Under the pieces are notes generated by a model, which saw nothing but the letters and a program-made list of their open reading frames with translations, was not told the DNA's origin and did no database searches. A DNA stretch of 9,671 bases. It comes from Desulfobacterales bacterium. GTDB taxonomy: Bacteria; Desulfobacterota; Desulfobacteria; Desulfobacterales; Desulfobacteraceae. This document shows, piece by piece, positions 1 through 5,279 of this stretch (its first letter is position 1; each line of letters opens with the position of its first letter). The position numbers and the translations under genes were made by a program. The DNA lies in contig JAKSBB010000838.1 in the NCBI GenBank assembly GCA_022361315.1, forward strand, positions 1 to 9,671, in the 5' to 3' direction.

Positions 1-2
1 GT

Positions 3-731
3 ATATACGACAGCTTCAAAGAGAACCTGGTCCGGGAAACCCTCAAACTCATCCAGAAACGGGACAACGACGGCAGCGCGGATATCGGCCCCATGTGCAC
101 CCGGGGTCAGGTAAAAGCCATCGCCGCCCAGGTGGCCGACGCCAAGGAAAAAGGCGCGGTTTTCCTGACCGGCGCGGACTGGGACGGTGAAAGCGAGTTC
201 GTTCCCCCCATGATCGTGGAAGGCGTCACCCCGGATATGCTCATCGACCGTGAGGAAAACTTCGGCCCCCTGCTGCCCATCTATTCCTTCCACAGTGAGT
301 CCCAGGCCATTGACCTGGCCAATGATCCGGAGTACGGCCTCTCTGCGTCGGTCTGGTCAAAAGATCTGAAACGAGCCGACCGGGTTGCCCGGGCCATATA
401 CACGGGCAATGTCTCCATCAACAACGTCATGCTTACCGAGGGCAACCATGCCCTGCCCTTCGGCGGGGTTCAGAAGAGCGGCTTCGGAAGGTATAAAGGT
501 GAATTTGGGTTTTATGCCTTTACCAACATCAAGGCGATTCTGGTTGATAAGGATTCCAAGAAGATGGAGGCCAACTGGTTTCCCTATACCCCGAAGAAGT
601 ATCAGATCTTTTCCGATCTGACCCGGGCGTTGTATTCTCCAAAGAGTATTGTGAATTTTATGAAGTTTGCGATCAGCGGATTGAAGCTGGAAACCTATGT
701 GGCCAAGCTGGCGAAGAAGGGACGGGATTAG
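3..731 (+). CDS. Aldehyde dehydrogenase family protein, C-terminal part (5' end outside window)
   Basis: The reading frame is open from base 3 to the TAA at 729-731 (242 visible residues), so the gene starts upstream of the window. ALDH-family enzymes oxidise aldehydes to acids with NAD(P)+. The visible part carries the family motif REENFGP (visible residues 83-89; Glu85 and Phe87 match the conserved cofactor-contacting E-x-F), then SINN, and the C-terminal signature PFGGVQKSGFGR (152-163), followed by the usual oligomerisation strand. The catalytic Cys and the N-terminal Rossmann half lie before base 3. After the normal ALDH end there is an extra tail of about 60 residues with a Phe/Pro/Tyr-rich segment and a hydrophobic-basic stretch (about 215-240), as in fatty-aldehyde-type ALDHs that sit at membranes; that role is inference. 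The gene converges on the 861-1130 gene. The substrate cannot be told. Confidence 0.93.
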   Translation: MYDSFKENLVRETLKLIQKRDNDGSADIGPMCTRGQVKAIAAQVADAKEKGAVFLTGADWDGESEFVPPMIVEGVTPDMLIDREENFGPLLPIYSFHSESQAIDLANDPEYGLSASVWSKDLKRADRVARAIYTGNVSINNVMLTEGNHALPFGGVQKSGFGRYKGEFGFYAFTNIKAILVDKDSKKMEANWFPYTPKKYQIFSDLTRALYSPKSIVNFMKFAISGLKLETYVAKLAKKGRD

Positions 732-755
732 ACGACCACCCCTTACAATTGAGTG

Positions 756-820
756 AACCACGAAGTACGCGAAGAACACGAAGAAGGCTGTTCTTCGTGC
801 GTTTCGTGGCCTTCGTGGTT
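756..820. repeat. Long hairpin of 9-nt CGAAG units (intergenic palindromic repeat, probable bidirectional terminator)
   Basis: The left arm is three 9-nt units in tandem (ACCACGAAG, TACGCGAAG, AACACGAAG). The right arm is their inverse complement in perfect register. Pairing 756-785 with 791-820 gives a 30-position stem with two short 2-nt mismatch patches, a couple of G-U pairs and a 5-nt loop (786-790). It sits in the gap between two convergent genes, where a bidirectional terminator or mRNA-end-stabilising structure is expected. Similar ACCACGAAG/CACGAAG palindromes are, from general knowledge, dispersed intergenic repeats in several bacterial genomes, so it may be a REP-like family member. 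There is only one copy in this window and no clean T-run follows it. Confidence 0.8.
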
Positions 821-860
821 TCATAATTTCAAGGGCTATAGCATCTGGCGCTCTGCCATA

Positions 861-1130
861 TTACTCCAGATTCAACCTTTTCTTTGCATCCTCAAGGCCG
901 ATCTCACGCCCCTCTTCCAGATCCACCATTCCCTTGATGATGCCTTTCATGAAGCGGCGCTCTTCTGCCTCAGCCTCAAAATCGCTGAGGGACTGAACCA
1001 CGGCCACACCTCTTCCGCGACTGGTCAGCACCACCGGCCTGCTGACTTCCTGGACCTCACGGACAATTTTGCCGGGATTGGCCTTTAGATCGCTAATGGG
1101 GACAATATCTTCGGAAAATTTCACGTTCAT
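861..1130 (-). CDS. Phd/YefM-type antitoxin (no toxin gene beside it)
   Basis: An 89-residue protein. The N-terminal half (about 8-55) reads as a Phd/YefM fold: a PISDLKANPGKIVREV segment (first strand and helix), then RPVVLTSRGRGVAVVQS, the characteristic two-strand hairpin with the pattern P-V-x-L-T-x-x-G-x-x-x-A-V. The acidic/basic helical C-terminus (55-89) is where such antitoxins bind a toxin. The family forms DNA-binding dimers that repress their own promoter and neutralise RelE-, ParE- or Doc-type toxins. The start is ATG at 1128-1130 with GAGGTG just upstream. The usual toxin gene would lie immediately downstream (below 861), but that space holds only a hairpin and then the convergent ALDH gene, so this is an orphan. 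It may instead control a toxin encoded elsewhere or act as a stand-alone repressor. Confidence 0.85.
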   Translation of the reverse strand: MNVKFSEDIVPISDLKANPGKIVREVQEVSRPVVLTSRGRGVAVVQSLSDFEAEAEERRFMKGIIKGMVDLEEGREIGLEDAKKRLNLE

Positions 1131-1137
1131 TTTTCAC

Positions 1138-1149
1138 CTCTTATAAGAG
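1138..1149 (-). promoter_or_regulatory. Perfect 12-bp palindrome at the antitoxin start (candidate autoregulatory operator)
   Basis: CTCTTATAAGAG is a perfect 12-bp palindrome. It overlaps the ribosome binding site of the Phd/YefM-type gene and contains a TTATAA stretch that could be part of a -10 element. Phd/YefM dimers repress their own promoters by binding short palindromes at this sort of position, so an operator is plausible. A second short dyad, CTGT-TG-ACAG (1152-1161), lies just upstream. No good -35 element was found, so transcription from this exact point is inference. Confidence 0.45.
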
Positions 1150-1260
1150 CCCTGTTGACAGCCCTAAAAATAACAGCTTTTAATGGCCCATTTAACAGCC
1201 CACCTGTTTGCCGAGCGTGTTGACATGGTGTATGCCGCTTTTTCCTTAGACTGCATCAGG

Positions 1261-1352
1261 ATAAAAGGAACCCGGCAGGGAGCGGTGCGAGGGCGATGCC
1301 GCTTGTTTTCCCTGCCGGGTTGTGCCGTTTAAACCGGGGGTTTCTCCGGTTT
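1261..1352 (-). terminator. Tandem hairpins downstream of the Pal-type gene
   Basis: Reading the minus strand after the stop at 1412, there is first a small hairpin with 7-bp arms (AAACCGG 1331-1337 with CCGGTTT 1346-1352). It is followed by a strong one with perfect 13-bp arms (1269-1281 with 1309-1321), whose loop contains a further GCGG/CCGC stem (1282-1285 with 1299-1302). The minus strand continues with CCTTTTAT, a modest T-rich tract. This fits termination of the Pal operon before the antitoxin gene. The U-run is interrupted, so efficiency is uncertain. Confidence 0.6.
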
Positions 1353-1411
1353 GGTATGCACGGATGGTAAGATATGGGAGAGGGTAAAATGAGGTGTTGT
1401 GAAACTCCTGT

Positions 1412-2062
1412 CTATTTCCAGGCGGTCTGCATGGCATCACCCGGCGGCTGGATGCGGAACTGGGCCCGGTGGTTCAGGCTGTGGGCCGCCTCATTTCCGC
1501 CGGTGTGTAAGGGGCGTTCCTCCCCGAAGCTGACCCAGGCCACCCGGTTTCGTTCGATGCCGAGGTCCTCCAGGTAATTTTTTACCGCCAGGGCCCGGCG
1601 CTCTCCGAGGGCAAGGTTGTAGACCGTGGTCCCCCGCAGGTCGCAATGGCCCTCCACCACGATGTTAACAGCGGGATTTTCCGCCAGCCAGGAGGCCTTT
1701 TCCCGGACCAGATTTTTGGCGGCATCATCCAGCCTGGCACTATCAAAGGAGAAGAGAATATGCTGGCCGGCAAAAGCCTGTTTTGCCACTTCCCGCCTTT
1801 TCTGTTCCGCTTCTTTTTCTGCGGCTTTTTCCATGGCCAGGCGCTCGGATATTTCCGAGGCATGGATTCTGCCGCTGTCATCTGCCAGGGTTTCATCACC
1901 TGAGGTGCCGCCTTCGGTTCCGTATGCGTCACCGGCCTGGGAAGAGACATCCTCAGATTCAGGCATCCCGGCATTCACAGGTATCTTTTGTTTACCGCAG
2001 GCCGTAATGGTTAAAAGGCCTGTCAGGATGATCAGGGTAACCAGTTTAATTGTGAATTTCAT
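1412..2062 (-). CDS. pal: Pal-type peptidoglycan-associated outer-membrane lipoprotein
   Basis: A 216-residue lipoprotein with an OmpA-type C-terminal domain. Residues 1-21 form a lipoprotein signal peptide ending in the lipobox I-T-A-C, with Cys22 as the lipidation site. Residues 23-65 are an acidic, Gly/Ser-rich linker and about 66-98 a charged helical, coiled-coil-like segment. The OmpA/Pal domain spans about 101-204: LFSFDSARL, then EGHCDLRG (137-144), YNLALGERRA (148-157) and NHRAQFRI. The Asp of GHCD and the Arg of ERRA-type motifs are the residues that hold the diaminopimelate of peptidoglycan in this family. Pal normally links the outer membrane to peptidoglycan within Tol-Pal, but no tol gene is visible here, so this may be a paralogue. 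AAGGAGG (2067-2073) precedes the ATG. The start overlaps the end of the upstream gene by 17 bp, so the two are cotranscribed. Both lie behind the minus-strand sigma-54 promoter. Confidence 0.9.
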   Translation of the reverse strand: MKFTIKLVTLIILTGLLTITACGKQKIPVNAGMPESEDVSSQAGDAYGTEGGTSGDETLADDSGRIHASEISERLAMEKAAEKEAEQKRREVAKQAFAGQHILFSFDSARLDDAAKNLVREKASWLAENPAVNIVVEGHCDLRGTTVYNLALGERRALAVKNYLEDLGIERNRVAWVSFGEERPLHTGGNEAAHSLNHRAQFRIQPPGDAMQTAWK

Positions 2063-2378
2063 TCCGCCTCCTTGATGGATTTTCGTTTATTTCCAGGGCA
2101 ACGATAAAGTAGTCCTCATAGCCGATCCGGCTGCCGTCACGAACCGACTTGATCCGGGTAATCCGCTGCTCCGCCGGTATGGTTTTGTCCCCAAAATGGT
2201 AAATCATGGGAATCAGGTCCCCGGGGCTCAGAGAAGCCATGGCTTTTGAGTCCTTATTCACCAGGGCGAACATGGGTTCCTCCCCTGTGGTCCGCAGTTT
2301 AAACTGAAAGAATATGCCCGGATTATCCAGCTGAAACTCCGCACTGGTATAGGCTTCTTTCTTCTCCTTAAGCTCCAA
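2046..2378 (-). CDS. Small cytoplasmic protein of unknown function, first gene of the Pal operon
   Basis: About 110 residues, with no signal peptide or membrane segment. I do not recognise the family with confidence. Alternating hydrophobic/charged strands, a turn-rich middle (SLSPGDLIPMIYHFG) and a C-terminal strand pattern ending EDYFIVALEI suggest a small beta-barrel. The pattern recalls degenerate PilZ-like proteins of deltaproteobacteria, but the PilZ c-di-GMP motif (RxxxR) is absent, so this is a weak suggestion. The frame is open to a GTG at 2403-2405. The strong AAAGGAGG (2389-2396), however, lies inside that longer frame and points to the TTG at 2376-2378, 10 nt downstream, which I take as the start. 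It is first downstream of the minus-strand sigma-54 promoter and overlaps the Pal-type gene by 17 bp. Confidence 0.7.
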   Translation of the reverse strand: MELKEKKEAYTSAEFQLDNPGIFFQFKLRTTGEEPMFALVNKDSKAMASLSPGDLIPMIYHFGDKTIPAEQRITRIKSVRDGSRIGYEDYFIVALEINENPSRRRNEIHN

Positions 2379-2445
2379 GATGTCGGTTCCTCCTTTTTGA
2401 TTCACACGCTTTGCAAATTTTATCCGTAACTCTCTCCCCTACAGT

Positions 2446-2461
2446 CGCAACTTGTGTGCCA
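2446..2461 (-). promoter_or_regulatory. Sigma-54 (-24/-12) promoter for the Pal operon
   Basis: On the minus strand the sequence reads TGGCAC-ACAAG-TTGCG: an exact -24 block, the correct 5-bp spacer and a -12 block with the invariant GC. The consensus is TGGCAC-N5-TTGCW, so only the last base differs. The -24 GG lies at 2459-2460 and the -12 GC at 2447-2448. Initiation is expected near 2435, giving a leader of about 57 nt before the TTG start at 2378. It faces away from the plus-strand sigma-54 promoter at 2698-2713. Confidence 0.78.
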
Positions 2462-2529
2462 GAAAATATAGGACCCACTAAAGGTCTGAATTTCAATACA
2501 ATTCATAAAAAACCTCTCCGTCCCATTCT

Positions 2530-2637
2530 TCCGGGTTACGAAAACATCACTCCGGGTTACGAAATTTGCACCTTTCGGCAATCAGACATACCGGCATGCA
2601 AAAAAAGTAACCGCCGGGGATGTTTTCGTAACTTGCG
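2530..2637. promoter_or_regulatory. Compound symmetric dyad: candidate shared enhancer (UAS) for two divergent sigma-54 promoters
   Basis: Four related elements are visible. A (2535-2548) is GTTACGAAAACATC. B (2556-2570) is GTTAC-GAAA-TTTGCA. C (2597-2611) is TGCAAA-AAAA-GTAAC. D (2619-2632) is GATGTTTTCGTAAC. A and D are perfect 14-bp inverse complements; B and C match at 11 of 15 positions. Both pairs have the same symmetry axis, 2583.5. The cores of A and B, and of C and D, are each offset by exactly 21 bp, two helical turns. A and B also share a 14-bp direct repeat (2530-2543 and 2551-2564). The block lies midway between the two sigma-54 promoters, about 128-136 bp from each -12 element, which is where bacterial enhancer-binding proteins bind. 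The geometry is direct observation; the binding protein is inferred. The remainder of 2406-2780 holds A/T-rich spacers and no gene I can support. Confidence 0.7.
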
Positions 2638-2697
2638 CTAAATATTGCACCACCCATCTAAAATAACATTCCCTTTAAAAACAAACCCTTACCATTC

Positions 2698-2713
2698 TGG
2701 CACAGGCGTTGCT
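2698..2713 (+). promoter_or_regulatory. Sigma-54 (-24/-12) promoter for the small exported protein
   Basis: TGGCAC-AGGCG-TTGCT matches the consensus TGGCAC-N5-TTGCW at every fixed position, with GG at 2699-2700, GC at 2711-2712 and the correct spacing. Initiation is expected near 2724, giving a leader of roughly 57 nt before the ATG at 2781. This promoter needs an ATP-dependent activator of the NtrC type. Such a gene is the next one downstream on the opposite strand, and the symmetric repeat block lies upstream at the right distance. Confidence 0.85.
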
Positions 2714-2780
2714 ATCATCAAAAAGCAAACGCAGGTAATTTGGCGACCCGCAAAAAACCAACCAAGAAGGAGATAAACCA

Positions 2781-3149
2781 ATGAAAAGAATACTTACCAC
2801 CGGCATCATCATCGGACTTATGGGCATGGCAGCACTGGCCATTGCCAGCGGAAACCAGAAACAAAAGGCAGCCGACACTGCTTCTTCCAAAATCATGGAA
2901 ACCCCGGCAGCGGCCGAAGTGGCCCCCGGCCCCATCAAAGTCAGAGGTGTGATGGAAAAAAACGAGGAAGGGCTGGCCCTGTTTGACGGGAAAGAGACCT
3001 ATCAATTATCCGGATTCGGCGAAGTGGAAGGCATGAATAAAGAAACCCTTGATAACATGATCGGTAAGCTGGTGCGCATCAGCGGCGACCTGGAAAAAAA
3101 TGAGAAAGGTGCCCGAATCTTTGTAAAAGAAGTCACCGTCGCAAACTAA
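2781..3149 (+). CDS. Small exported (periplasmic) protein of unknown function with an OB-fold-like C-terminal domain
   Basis: 122 residues. There is a Sec-type signal peptide (basic MKR, hydrophobic core 4-21, likely cleavage near Ala22), then a low-complexity Ala/Pro/Gln-rich linker (about 23-50), then a compact domain (about 52-122). That domain has the order V-x-G-V, L-x-L-x-D-G, T-Y-x-L-S-G, GKLVRISGDLE and IFVKEVTV, the strand pattern of small secreted OB-fold-like proteins. I cannot assign a named family. AAGGAG (2767-2772) sits 8 nt before the ATG. The gene is monocistronic, between the sigma-54 promoter at 2698 and the terminator at 3185, and converges on the response-regulator gene. 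Expression under an activator-dependent promoter suggests induction by a specific, perhaps envelope-related, signal (inference). Confidence 0.85.
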   Translation: MKRILTTGIIIGLMGMAALAIASGNQKQKAADTASSKIMETPAAAEVAPGPIKVRGVMEKNEEGLALFDGKETYQLSGFGEVEGMNKETLDNMIGKLVRISGDLEKNEKGARIFVKEVTVAN

Positions 3150-3184
3150 AACGGACATCTGGTCGCCGTAGACACCCTGACGGT

Positions 3185-3224
3185 AAAAAGCGGTGGGGCC
3201 CATCATGGGTCTCACCGCTTTTTT
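3185..3224. terminator. Bidirectional Rho-independent terminator
   Basis: A near-perfect stem pairs 3185-3202 with 3206-3223 (18 positions including two G-U pairs) around a 3-nt loop. An A-run (3185-3189) lies on the left and a T-run (3219-3224) on the right, so either strand gives a GC-rich hairpin followed by U's. It lies between the stop of the exported-protein gene (3149) and the stop of the convergent response-regulator gene (3263) and can end both transcripts. Confidence 0.93.
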
Positions 3225-3262
3225 ATTGGCTCAGCTATTTAAGCACTTCTATTTATAAAACA

Positions 3263-4633
3263 TTATTTGTAAATTTTGGGATCAATATCGAATTTCCTCA
3301 CCTTGTAGTGCATGGCCCGCCGGCTGATATTCAGCAGATCTGCCGCCGCCTTCTGCACCCCCCTGGACTTTTTAAGGGCACGGATTATCGTATCCCGCTC
3401 ACTGGCTTCCAGGGAAAAAGGGTCATCCTCTGTCCCATTGCCGGAATCCGGCAGCTCCGACACCATGGTTGCATTCTCCCTGAGGGTTTCGATCTGGAGA
3501 TCCCAGGGTTGAATCGTGTTGTCCCGGCAGAGTACCGCACCGGCTTCAATCACGTTTTTCAATTCCCTAATGTTGCCCGGCCAGGCATGATCCTTCAGTA
3601 CCTTCATTGCAGCATCGGATATCTTAGGCCTTTCTAATCCCTGGGCTTTGGCGTAGCTGTCCAGAAACATGGCCGACAGGGCCGGAATATCCTCCCGACG
3701 CTCCCGTAAGGGGGGAATGGTCAGGGTGATGCCCTTAATCCGGTAATAGAGGTCCTGGCGGAAGGTGCCGGCCTCAATGGCAGCGGGGAGATCGGCATTG
3801 GTTGCGACAAGCACCCGGCAGTCCGCATTCTGCTCTTTTACCGCCCCCACCTTACGAATTCTGCCGTCCTCCAGAAACCGGAGAAGACGGCACTGCATAT
3901 CGTGGGAGATATTCCCGATCTCATCCAGAAACAGGGTGCCGGTATGGGCCGCCTGGATCAGACCCTGTTTATCCTTCACCGCGTGGGTAAATGCCCCCTT
4001 TGTATGGCCGAACAACTCGCTCTCCAGAATACCTGCCGGGGTGGAGCCGCAGTCCACCACCACATAAGGATGTCCCTTCCGAAGGCCTTTTTTATGAATC
4101 AGACCGGCAATGCGTTCCTTGCCCACACCGCTTTCTCCGAGAATCAGAACATTCACAGAAGTGGCTGCCACCTTGCCCACCATGTCCCGCAGGTGCTGCA
4201 TGCCGGGGCTGTTCCCCCAGTAATACGCCCCGTCACTGAGAGCGTTATCTTCACCGGTCGTTTTCCGGGAGGATAGAACCGCATTGATCTTCCGGATCAG
4301 TTCCTTGCCGTCAAAGGGTTTGGATATATAGTCCACCGCCCCGTGCTTGATGGCATCCACGGCATCGGGAATGGTTCCGTACGCCGTGAGAAAAATCACC
4401 GGCAGATCGGGCAGGTGATGCCGGATCTCCGCAAAGAGCTCCATCCCGCTTTTTTTGGGCATCTTCACATCAGAAACCAGAAGGTCCACCGGCATCTCTT
4501 TCAGAATACGAGACGCTGCAACCGCATCCCCGGCCTTTTCCACTAAAAAATCCGAAGCGGTCAGCCTGGCATACAGCACCTCAAGAATGCTGGGATCATC
4601 ATCTACGATAAGTATTCTTGGCGCGCCTTTCAT
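3263..4633 (-). CDS. NtrC-family sigma-54-activating response regulator (GlrR/QseF-like)
   Basis: 456 residues in three domains. The receiver domain (about 5-120) has the DDD acidic cluster (11-13), phospho-acceptor Asp55 in LLVSDVKMP, Thr83, Tyr102 and Lys105. The AAA+ domain (about 140-370) has Walker A GESGVGKE (166-173), the sigma-54-contacting loop as GAFTHA (213-218; the usual form is GAFTGA), Walker B TLFLDEIG (233-240) and the LRERREDI arginine region. A Fis-type helix-turn-helix lies at about 412-450. It should open sigma-54 promoters once phosphorylated by the kinase encoded upstream. Its ATG overlaps the stop of the lipoprotein gene (ATGA, 4630-4633), indicating translational coupling. 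Gene order and the GTIPDAVDAIKHG receiver segment resemble GlrR, but the C-terminal helix-turn-helix looks more like AtoC/ZraR types, so the DNA target may differ from the enteric one. Confidence 0.95.
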   Translation of the reverse strand: MKGAPRILIVDDDPSILEVLYARLTASDFLVEKAGDAVAASRILKEMPVDLLVSDVKMPKKSGMELFAEIRHHLPDLPVIFLTAYGTIPDAVDAIKHGAVDYISKPFDGKELIRKINAVLSSRKTTGEDNALSDGAYYWGNSPGMQHLRDMVGKVAATSVNVLILGESGVGKERIAGLIHKKGLRKGHPYVVVDCGSTPAGILESELFGHTKGAFTHAVKDKQGLIQAAHTGTLFLDEIGNISHDMQCRLLRFLEDGRIRKVGAVKEQNADCRVLVATNADLPAAIEAGTFRQDLYYRIKGITLTIPPLRERREDIPALSAMFLDSYAKAQGLERPKISDAAMKVLKDHAWPGNIRELKNVIEAGAVLCRDNTIQPWDLQIETLRENATMVSELPDSGNGTEDDPFSLEASERDTIIRALKKSRGVQKAAADLLNISRRAMHYKVRKFDIDPKIYK

Positions 4634-5253
4634 TGCACCCGCCTCTTTTCCTGTCGTTCCTGGTCAATGCGTTCTAGCACGGTGATCTGGTGTTGAAGGG
4701 TGTCTATCAGATGCTGCAACTTCGCCTTTTCCTTTTTCCATTTTTTTGCCTTTGCCTGCCGTACGGACACTTGCTTCCGGGCGGTGTTCCGCTCCTGAGC
4801 GGTGAGGGCCATTCCCCGGCTCAGCCCCCTTGCCAAGAGGGCCGGGTCTGCATCGGGAAACGTTCTGTTTCCGTTTACTTCCTCCCCCGGGCCACCCGAA
4901 GAAGGGCTATCCGGCCCGGAGAGAACCTGCAAAAAAGATTCCACGGCCTTCTGAAATCTTCTTGCATTCTCAGCCTGTACCATGTCCGTACAGGCCAGTC
5001 CGTACCGGGCCGCCCTTCGGATCTCAGGCAGAGATGCCCCTGCTGCCAACCTGTCAAAGATCTTCCTGGCCGATGTATAGTCTCCGGCCATAAAATCCGC
5101 CTCTGCCGATTCAAACGCAGCCCGGTCTGAAGCAATGGCAGCCGGCTGGGACTCAAGGACATCAAGCAGTGCACAGCCGGAAAGCATCGCCCCCAGAAAT
5201 ACCACCATCAATAAAGTTAATACAAATTCCAGAACATCACGGGTTGTTCTCAT
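4630..5253 (-). CDS. Outer-membrane-type lipoprotein with helical repeats and coiled coil (QseG/YfhG-like)
   Basis: 207 residues from the chosen ATG at 5251-5253. The signal peptide is MRTTR plus a long hydrophobic core, ending in a perfect lipobox L-S-G-C with Cys27 as the lipidation site. Mature residues about 40-115 are helical and TPR-like (AEADFMAGDYTSARKIFDRL). The C-terminus (about 170-205) is strongly basic and coiled-coil, ending in QHQITVLERIDQ-type heptads. QseG-family lipoproteins share this position between kinase and regulator, and the C-terminal L-x-x-Q-I-x-x-L-x-x-I-[DE] pattern; in enterobacteria QseG acts with the QseE/GlrK kinase. I chose 5253 because GAGGTG lies just upstream and the signal peptide begins there. 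A start at 5281-5283 would overlap the kinase stop (ATGA) but adds residues ahead of the signal peptide. Family assignment rests mainly on context. Confidence 0.85.
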   Translation of the reverse strand: MRTTRDVLEFVLTLLMVVFLGAMLSGCALLDVLESQPAAIASDRAAFESAEADFMAGDYTSARKIFDRLAAGASLPEIRRAARYGLACTDMVQAENARRFQKAVESFLQVLSGPDSPSSGGPGEEVNGNRTFPDADPALLARGLSRGMALTAQERNTARKQVSVRQAKAKKWKKEKAKLQHLIDTLQHQITVLERIDQERQEKRRVQ

Positions 5254-5279
5254 TCCACCTCGTTTCAGGGGCAGCACCA

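Noticed and set aside
357..824. 155-codon minus-strand reading frame opposite the aldehyde dehydrogenase
   Set aside because: It is an antisense shadow of a strongly supported ALDH gene and includes the palindromic repeat.
732..860. A toxin gene or remnant partnering the antitoxin
   Set aside because: The gap is only 129 bp, half of it the 756-820 hairpin; no frame reads as a RelE, ParE or Doc fragment.
1246..1440. 64-codon minus-strand reading frame after the Pal-type gene
   Set aside because: It overlaps the Pal C-terminus and the terminator hairpins and has no recognisable protein features.
2530..2564. Start of a CRISPR-like or iteron array (14-bp direct repeats)
   Set aside because: There are only two direct copies, with a 7-bp gap, plus inverted copies; phasing and position fit regulator binding sites instead. 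No cas or replication gene is present.
2411..2641. 76-codon plus-strand reading frame in the regulatory region
   Set aside because: It covers the minus-strand sigma-54 promoter and the symmetric dyad, has no ribosome binding site, and its translation repeats only because the DNA elements repeat.
2406..2780. Enteric GlrR box TGTC-N10-GACA upstream of the sigma-54 promoters
   Set aside because: I looked for it because of the operon similarity but saw no TGTC/GACA pair at the right spacing.
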